Shown: piece after piece, positions 59,673 to 64,000 of the stretch
Layout of the letters: each line of letters opens with the position of its first letter
How positions within the stretch are numbered: position 1 is the first letter of the stretch
Assembly: GCF_002909445.1 (NCBI RefSeq)
Contig: NZ_PPXC01000001.1
Span: 62,001 to 126,000, forward strand
Length of the DNA: 64,000 bases
Direction of reading: 5' to 3'
Origin: Arthrobacter glacialis
GTDB taxonomy: Bacteria > Actinomycetota > Actinomycetes > Actinomycetales > Micrococcaceae
Program-made: the position numbers and the translations under genes
Notes under the pieces: model-generated
Database searches by the model: none
Seen by the model: only the letters and a program-made list of their open reading frames with translations
Told to the model about the DNA's origin: nothing

Positions 59673-60677
59673 CTAGTCGAGAAGTACGCTGACGGCTCGG
59701 CCCAGGCGCAGGCTGCCGGCCGGGCTGTTTCCGCCCATGACGGGGGGAACCACGCGGGCCAACACCGTGGCCACCTCCGGAATGTCGAGTGCGCCAGCGG
59801 CGGCCAGGAGTGTCAGGGCCACCAAGGTGGCTGCCCGGCCGTTGCCGTCCAAGACCTTGACGGCCACACTGGCGCCAGTGGGTGTGGCCATGGCCAGCAC
59901 GCCTTCGGCCCCCATTTTTGCCAGAATTCCAAGCTCTTCCATGACAACAGTGTTGGGCAGCCCGTGGCCCTCCACGGCCCACGGGTAGTCCAGCATGGAC
60001 GTTGCAATGGTGGCGGCCCGGGCGTTGGCGAACTTGTCCGAAGGCGCCTTGGCGAGAGTGCTGAAGCCGCGCGCCAAACCAGTCAACGTGACGGCCATGA
60101 CGGGAGCGCCGCAGCCGTCAACGCCCGTGTGCATCACCGAATCGCTTGTGTACTCTTCCACCACGGTGCGCACGGCGCGCTGCATGGGGTGGTTTGGTTC
60201 CAAATAGCCGGCGGTGTCCCAACCATTCTCGGTGCAGGCCCAGAGGAAGGCCGCGTGCTTGCCGGAACAGTTCATGGCAATTTTGGACTTGCCGCGTTCG
60301 GTTCGCACCAGCCAGGCGCGGGCGTCGGCATCGCGGGGCCACGCTGCGGGGCAGCCCAGATGTGTTTCGTTCAAGCCGGCCGCCTTGAGCATGCCGGAGA
60401 CCACATCCATGTGCTCCAACGAACCCGTGTGGCTTCCTGCCGCGATGGCCACCTGGGCTCCACGGAGCGGAACACCGGACTGCATCGCGGCCAGGGCCTG
60501 GAACGGCTTCATGGCTGAGCGCGGGTAGATGGGCGCGTTGATGTCCCCCAGCTCCGTGACTACCGATCCGTCCCCGGCCACCACAACTGCCGAGCCGATG
60601 TGGACGGACTCAACAAATCCGCTGCGTTCCAGGACGGCGAGTTCAACGGCGTCGTGCGCCCGGAAAGTATGGATCAT
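59673..60677 (-). CDS. Asparaginase II
   Basis: Thermolabile-type asparaginase (334 residues) hydrolysing L-asparagine to aspartate and ammonia, related to the Rhizobium etli enzyme rather than E. coli AnsA/B. Key segments: [24 protein letters not shown], and the active-site [12 protein letters not shown] at 60677. Upstream of the SCP gene on the same strand, 70 bases apart, so they may be co-transcribed. Confidence 0.9.
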   Translation of the reverse strand: MIHTFRAHDAVELAVLERSGFVESVHIGSAVVVAGDGSVVTELGDINAPIYPRSAMKPFQALAAMQSGVPLRGAQVAIAAGSHTGSLEHMDVVSGMLKAAGLNETHLGCPAAWPRDADARAWLVRTERGKSKIAMNCSGKHAAFLWACTENGWDTAGYLEPNHPMQRAVRTVVEEYTSDSVMHTGVDGCGAPVMAVTLTGLARGFSTLAKAPSDKFANARAATIATSMLDYPWAVEGHGLPNTVVMEELGILAKMGAEGVLAMATPTGASVAVKVLDGNGRAATLVALTLLAAAGALDIPEVATVLARVVPPVMGGNSPAGSLRLGRAVSVLLD

Positions 60678-60693
60678 GGTGACATCCTAGCGA

Positions 60694-61221
60694 TTAAAGA
60701 GGTGTTGGCAGGCCGGAGGATTCCTTGACGATCACAGCAATTGCCCCGGCAGGGTTGTCCTCCGCCACGGCTTTGGTGACCGCCTCGAGCTGCTCGATGG
60801 CAACGGAAATTGTCAAGGTTCCTGTCCGGCCGTCCGGGATGATGCTGTGAATGGCTGCGCCCTGTTCGGCGGGGAGCGTGGCGCGCCAGGTTGCGACGGC
60901 CTGCAGGGCTGCTTCCAACGCTGCGGCGTCCACCGTGACAATCGTCGCCACGGCGCCGGCGGCTGTCACGAGGTCTGCGGCAGCCTGGTTGGTCACGGCA
61001 ACATGCAGTTTATTGGCTTCAATCCAGGAATCGGAATAGGAGTCACCAAGCTGGGACCGCAGCTTTTCATTGAGCGCCAGCAGGGCATCGGTGTCGGCAT
61101 CGCTGGCTGCTGGGGAAGGGGTTTGCGTTGGCGGAACCGGTGGCGATCCACATCCGCTCATGCCCAGGGCTCCGCTCATGGTGGCTGCGAGGACAACTGC
61201 GGCGATTGCCTTGCTGTTCAT
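60694..61221 (-). CDS. Putative lipoprotein, unknown
   Basis: A 175-residue protein with a lipoprotein signal (hydrophobic core then MSGC, Cys24) and a Pro/Thr-rich linker. The rest is Ala-rich with mixed alpha/beta pattern (AATWRATLPAEQ-like, SVAIEQLEAVTKAV) and no recognised domain. ATG at 61221 follows GGGGGAGG, a strong ribosome site; an open frame to 61356 is rejected as a start because it runs through a hairpin. Ends 16 bases before the asparaginase start, so possibly one operon with it. Confidence 0.78.
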   Translation of the reverse strand: MNSKAIAAVVLAATMSGALGMSGCGSPPVPPTQTPSPAASDADTDALLALNEKLRSQLGDSYSDSWIEANKLHVAVTNQAAADLVTAAGAVATIVTVDAAALEAALQAVATWRATLPAEQGAAIHSIIPDGRTGTLTISVAIEQLEAVTKAVAEDNPAGAIAVIVKESSGLPTPL

Positions 61222-61324
61222 GGTGCCTCCCCCTTTTCTGGTGCTGGTCTCGATGGCTGGCGTTGTGACCCAAGGTTGCTGTGGGCCTAAAGCCGTTGTA
61301 TAAAGTCGCTGTTGTCCAAAGCAC

Positions 61325-61357
61325 AGTGGGTCCCATTCGTTGAGAACGGGACCCACT
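61325..61357 (-). terminator. Terminator of the S1 protease gene
   Basis: Perfect 10-bp stem AGTGGGTCCC (61325-61334) / GGGACCCACT (61348-61357), 13-base loop, about 40 bases after the protease stop. No strong U-tract. Confidence 0.6.
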
Positions 61358-61397
61358 GCCTATGTTGTTACAGCTGTTGTATTACAGCCTACTGCTT

Positions 61398-63908
61398 TTA
61401 GCGCGCGTTGCGGCGGCGAATCAGCAGGAACGCTGCACCGCCCAGAAGCAGCAGCACACCGGCTCCACCGAGTATCAATAGGGAGCTTGAGGCCCCCGTG
61501 TTGGCCAGGTCGTCAGCGGCCAAAGGCGCCACGATCGGCGCCGTCGTAGGTGACGTTGTGGCTCCCGGGGTGGTGGGGGGCGCTGTGGACTCTGGTGTTG
61601 CCGGCGGCGCGGGTTCAGCGAGCACAGTCACGGTGGACGCAGCCGTGAGGGACCGGAAGTCACCCCACTGCTGCTCGGCCGTGATTGAGTAACTGCCGCT
61701 GGTCAGCTTGTTAGCCAGTGCGACGCTCCAGGTGGTGCCCTCCACAACGGCTGTGTAGCTCTTGCCGTTCACAGTAACCTGAACGCTGGCCTGTTCCAGG
61801 TTGGTGCCGGAGATGACCTGCGGGCCCTGGTTGAAGACGAACTCCTGGCCGTTGCGCGGCGAGGTGATGACTGGCGCCGGCGGCGCCACGGTGAAGGAGC
61901 TGGTTGTGGCCGAGGAGTCGTTCCAATCAATCAGGGTCTGCTTCGCATTCACACGGTATACGCTGACGTCATCCAGGCCCTGCGGCAGCGTGAATGACCA
62001 TTTGCTGTCTTCGCCAACAACAGCGGTGCCGGTGACATCGCCCGACAACTCAACCGTGGCGCCAGCCTTGCCGGTTCCGGTGATTGTGGTGACAGGTGCC
62101 CCAACGCTGCTGCCGTCCACGGGGGAGGTGATGGCCGGGGCGGCCAGGGTCTCCTTGATGACCTGAATGGAGGACTCACTGGGTGCTGAGGTGCTGAAAC
62201 CGTTCTTGGCCTGGGCTGTGACGGCAAAGGTGCCGAACTTGTTCGGTGCGGCGATGCTCCAGGTGCCGTCTGATTCCACTGCCGCGTTGAGAGGATCCTC
62301 ATCGCCGAAGGTGACGGACACCGTGGTTCCGGCCGGTGCACCTGCAACAGTGCCCGTGACGGTGCCCTTGCGGAAGACGGGTGATGTGGAGGTGACCTTG
62401 GGGGCTTCCAGGAAGATCTTGACCGTGTAGCCATCAGTGGCGGCTAAAGCGGTTTTTAGGTCGGCGGCAATGGCAACGAACGTGCCGTCGTTCATCTGGC
62501 CGCCGCCGCTGGTGATGCCCACTGCGGTGGTGCCCGAGATGATGGGACCGCCGGAATCGCCGTGGTCGTTCATGATGGTGCTGGTGAAGGACGCGAAACC
62601 TCGAACGGCGCGGATGTCCAATGGGTCTCCATTGGGATTTTGTTCGGAGGGATAGTTGATGCCGGCAACGGCGTAGGCGCCAATTTCGTCAACTGATCCA
62701 CACGTCCAGCCGGTGGTGCGGCCCGATTTGCACACGGGCGCTCCCAGCACGGGTGAGGCAACGGCCGTGACGTTGATATTGGTGGAGTCGGTGGAGACCT
62801 GCTCAGGGACAGCCCATGTTGCCGCGCCGGTCCACTTGGCTACCTTGGGTGCCTGAGTGAAGTTTTCAGGGAGGCCGTCAATGACTGAGACGTCGGTGCC
62901 AATATTGCTGCCAGCGTGCCACCCGTCAGGGTCGGTGGTGGTGGTGCTGTTGCCCGGGCCGCCGAACTGGGAGAAGCCCATGGTGCCCAGCGGGGCAAGG
63001 AGCTGGGGTCGAACTGCGGGATCCCCTGTTGCTGCCTTGTCGAAAATTGGGTTGGTCAGGTATGCGTCAGTTAGAAATCCATCCATGGTGCAGTGGCCGG
63101 CCGAGACAATGGCCGGCTCCCCGCCCTTGGTGAAACCGTTCCAGCCGGTGCTGCAAAGCCCGCCCTTGGTTTTGGCAGCATCGAAGGCGGCATACCCCTG
63201 GCCGTTGACCACGTCAAAGGGATCGCCCTCCTCGAAGGTGGGCTTGGCGGGGCCGCTGGCATCTTCAACCACCACGTTGGCGTATTTCGCTGCAAAGTCC
63301 GCTATGGAGGGCTCCAGCGTTTTGGTAAATGCCGGCGTCGCCACCGGCAGGCCATTCTCCGGCTCACCGGTGCGGATCATGAACTCGCCGCTGGCATTGA
63401 GCGCCACTGACAACAAGTTCTCGGCGCCGAAAGTGGAGACGTAGTCGGCGAACAGGGCGTCCACGTTTGTCGCATTCCTGGACACGATTGATGTGGTGGC
63501 TGCCGTGACGGTGACCTTGCTGTTGCCGGCGGCCGCCTTGGCAACTCCGGCGGCTGAGGTCTGGACGGCGATGGTGTCGCCCGTGAGGGTGACAACGGCT
63601 GTTGGATCAACCTTGGAAACTTGTGCCTGGATCGCTGAAGCCTGGGTTGCAAGGGCACCCTGGGCGTTGAATTCCGCAAGGCTCATGCCAAGGTCGCGCT
63701 CAAGCGCCTCGGCCAGACCGCCAGGAAGTGCGGCCCCGGCAGCGGGGGCAGCATCGGTTGCGGGTGTGGTGACCACAGGGCTGGGTGTTGGTGTTGGCCC
63801 TGGCGCTGCTGAGGCGGCTCCGGCGGTGAATGTTCCGCCGATCAGCACGGCGGCTGCGGCACAGGCCGCACCCCCGCGCTTTAAGTGGCCGCGCGTGAAT
63901 GCTTGCAT
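61398..63908 (-). CDS. Secreted, wall-anchored S1-family serine protease
   Basis: Surface protease of 836 residues. It has a Sec signal (GGAACAAAAVLIGGTFTAGAASA), a propeptide, and a chymotrypsin-fold domain with SAGHCT (His), DVSVIDGLP (Asp) and NDHGDSGGP (Ser). Several Ig-like beta-sandwich modules (about 500-770) follow, then a Thr/Pro stalk (PESTAPPTTPGATTSPTTAP), and a sortase signal LANTG with hydrophobic helix and RRRN tail. LAxTG suggests class E sortase, as for the GH84 protein at the other end of the window. ATG at 63908 follows AAGGGG. Likely nutrient or envelope protein processing. Confidence 0.93.
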   Translation of the reverse strand: MQAFTRGHLKRGGAACAAAAVLIGGTFTAGAASAAPGPTPTPSPVVTTPATDAAPAAGAALPGGLAEALERDLGMSLAEFNAQGALATQASAIQAQVSKVDPTAVVTLTGDTIAVQTSAAGVAKAAAGNSKVTVTAATTSIVSRNATNVDALFADYVSTFGAENLLSVALNASGEFMIRTGEPENGLPVATPAFTKTLEPSIADFAAKYANVVVEDASGPAKPTFEEGDPFDVVNGQGYAAFDAAKTKGGLCSTGWNGFTKGGEPAIVSAGHCTMDGFLTDAYLTNPIFDKAATGDPAVRPQLLAPLGTMGFSQFGGPGNSTTTTDPDGWHAGSNIGTDVSVIDGLPENFTQAPKVAKWTGAATWAVPEQVSTDSTNINVTAVASPVLGAPVCKSGRTTGWTCGSVDEIGAYAVAGINYPSEQNPNGDPLDIRAVRGFASFTSTIMNDHGDSGGPIISGTTAVGITSGGGQMNDGTFVAIAADLKTALAATDGYTVKIFLEAPKVTSTSPVFRKGTVTGTVAGAPAGTTVSVTFGDEDPLNAAVESDGTWSIAAPNKFGTFAVTAQAKNGFSTSAPSESSIQVIKETLAAPAITSPVDGSSVGAPVTTITGTGKAGATVELSGDVTGTAVVGEDSKWSFTLPQGLDDVSVYRVNAKQTLIDWNDSSATTSSFTVAPPAPVITSPRNGQEFVFNQGPQVISGTNLEQASVQVTVNGKSYTAVVEGTTWSVALANKLTSGSYSITAEQQWGDFRSLTAASTVTVLAEPAPPATPESTAPPTTPGATTSPTTAPIVAPLAADDLANTGASSSLLILGGAGVLLLLGGAAFLLIRRRNAR

Positions 63909-64000
63909 GAAGTAAATCCCCTTGAAGAGTTGACCTGAAGAGACCGGGGTGAAGAGAGCTAGTGTGTGCTTGTGGATGCGCGCGGGGCGCCGCTGCCCTC

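Overview
The window looks like chromosome of a high-GC Gram-positive actinobacterium of the Micrococcaceae, most like Arthrobacter or a close relative. Reasons: GC-rich coding sequence with GTG/TTG starts, an HspR-controlled dnaK operon with HAIR-like operators, a kinase-PabB fusion, a DUF3073 protein, a purF-purM-SCP neighbourhood, an XRE-MurA fusion and sortase-E-type (LAxTG) surface proteins. I could not run a search, so the genus is inference. No phage, insertion sequence, CRISPR array, rRNA or tRNA was recognised; nearly all genes are chromosomal core or near-core.

Layout. 1-6.4 kb: the 3' part of a wall-anchored GH84 glycosidase, then a TPP riboswitch driving ykoEDC (ECF-type thiamine/HMP importer). 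6.4-13.6 kb: L-lactate dehydrogenase, an XRE-MurA fusion, a small unknown, the metZ-rhodanese-DUF1737 sulfur-amino-acid cluster, a Pr6Pr membrane protein and pabC. 13.6-20.6 kb: HdeD, cardiolipin synthase, a kinase-PabB fusion carrying a six-copy minisatellite, LMW-PTP, LysE exporter, methyltransferase. 20.7-24.9 kb: dnaK-grpE-dnaJ-hspR. 25.0-28.5 kb: SWIM/SNF2 helicase. 28.6-36.7 kb: narGHJIK respiratory nitrate reductase operon on the minus strand. 36.9-41.5 kb: trmB, a repeat-rich spacer with a possible leader peptide, a DEAD-box RNA helicase and a cation/proton antiporter. 41.6-49.8 kb: small envelope and unknown proteins, a sialidase, a pentapeptide-repeat protein, and an overlapping XRE / DUF4031-HD / ASCH cluster behind a broken membrane-protein gene. 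49.8-55.8 kb: TipA-like regulator, HspR-type clpB, septum-formation-like protein, DUF3073. 56-60.7 kb: purM, purF, SCP-like protein, asparaginase II. 60.7-64 kb: a lipoprotein and a wall-anchored S1 protease.

How the genes work together. The dnaK operon encodes its own repressor HspR, and the same inverted-repeat operator type lies in front of dnaK (two copies) and clpB (one copy), so the two disaggregation partners 30 kb apart form one heat-shock regulon. pabC and pabB supply p-aminobenzoate for folate. narGHJI with NarK form a complete anaerobic nitrate respiration module. The GH84 enzyme, the S1 protease and possibly the sialidase suggest use of complex glycans and proteins.

The most unusual signal is a family of intergenic repeats. 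A long hairpin whose stem begins AACTG(A/G)CCCGCAG is joined to a GC-rich block running from GGGCCCAC to GGGGACTAG. Copies lie at 24891-25026, 40234-40373 (inverted) and, shortened, 36857-36949, each touching the stop codon of a gene. A diverged GC-rich block seems to have expanded into the 57-bp x 6 minisatellite translated as the N-terminus of the PabB fusion. Other long intergenic palindromes of unrelated sequence are also present, including a perfect spacerless 50-bp palindrome at 49751-49800.
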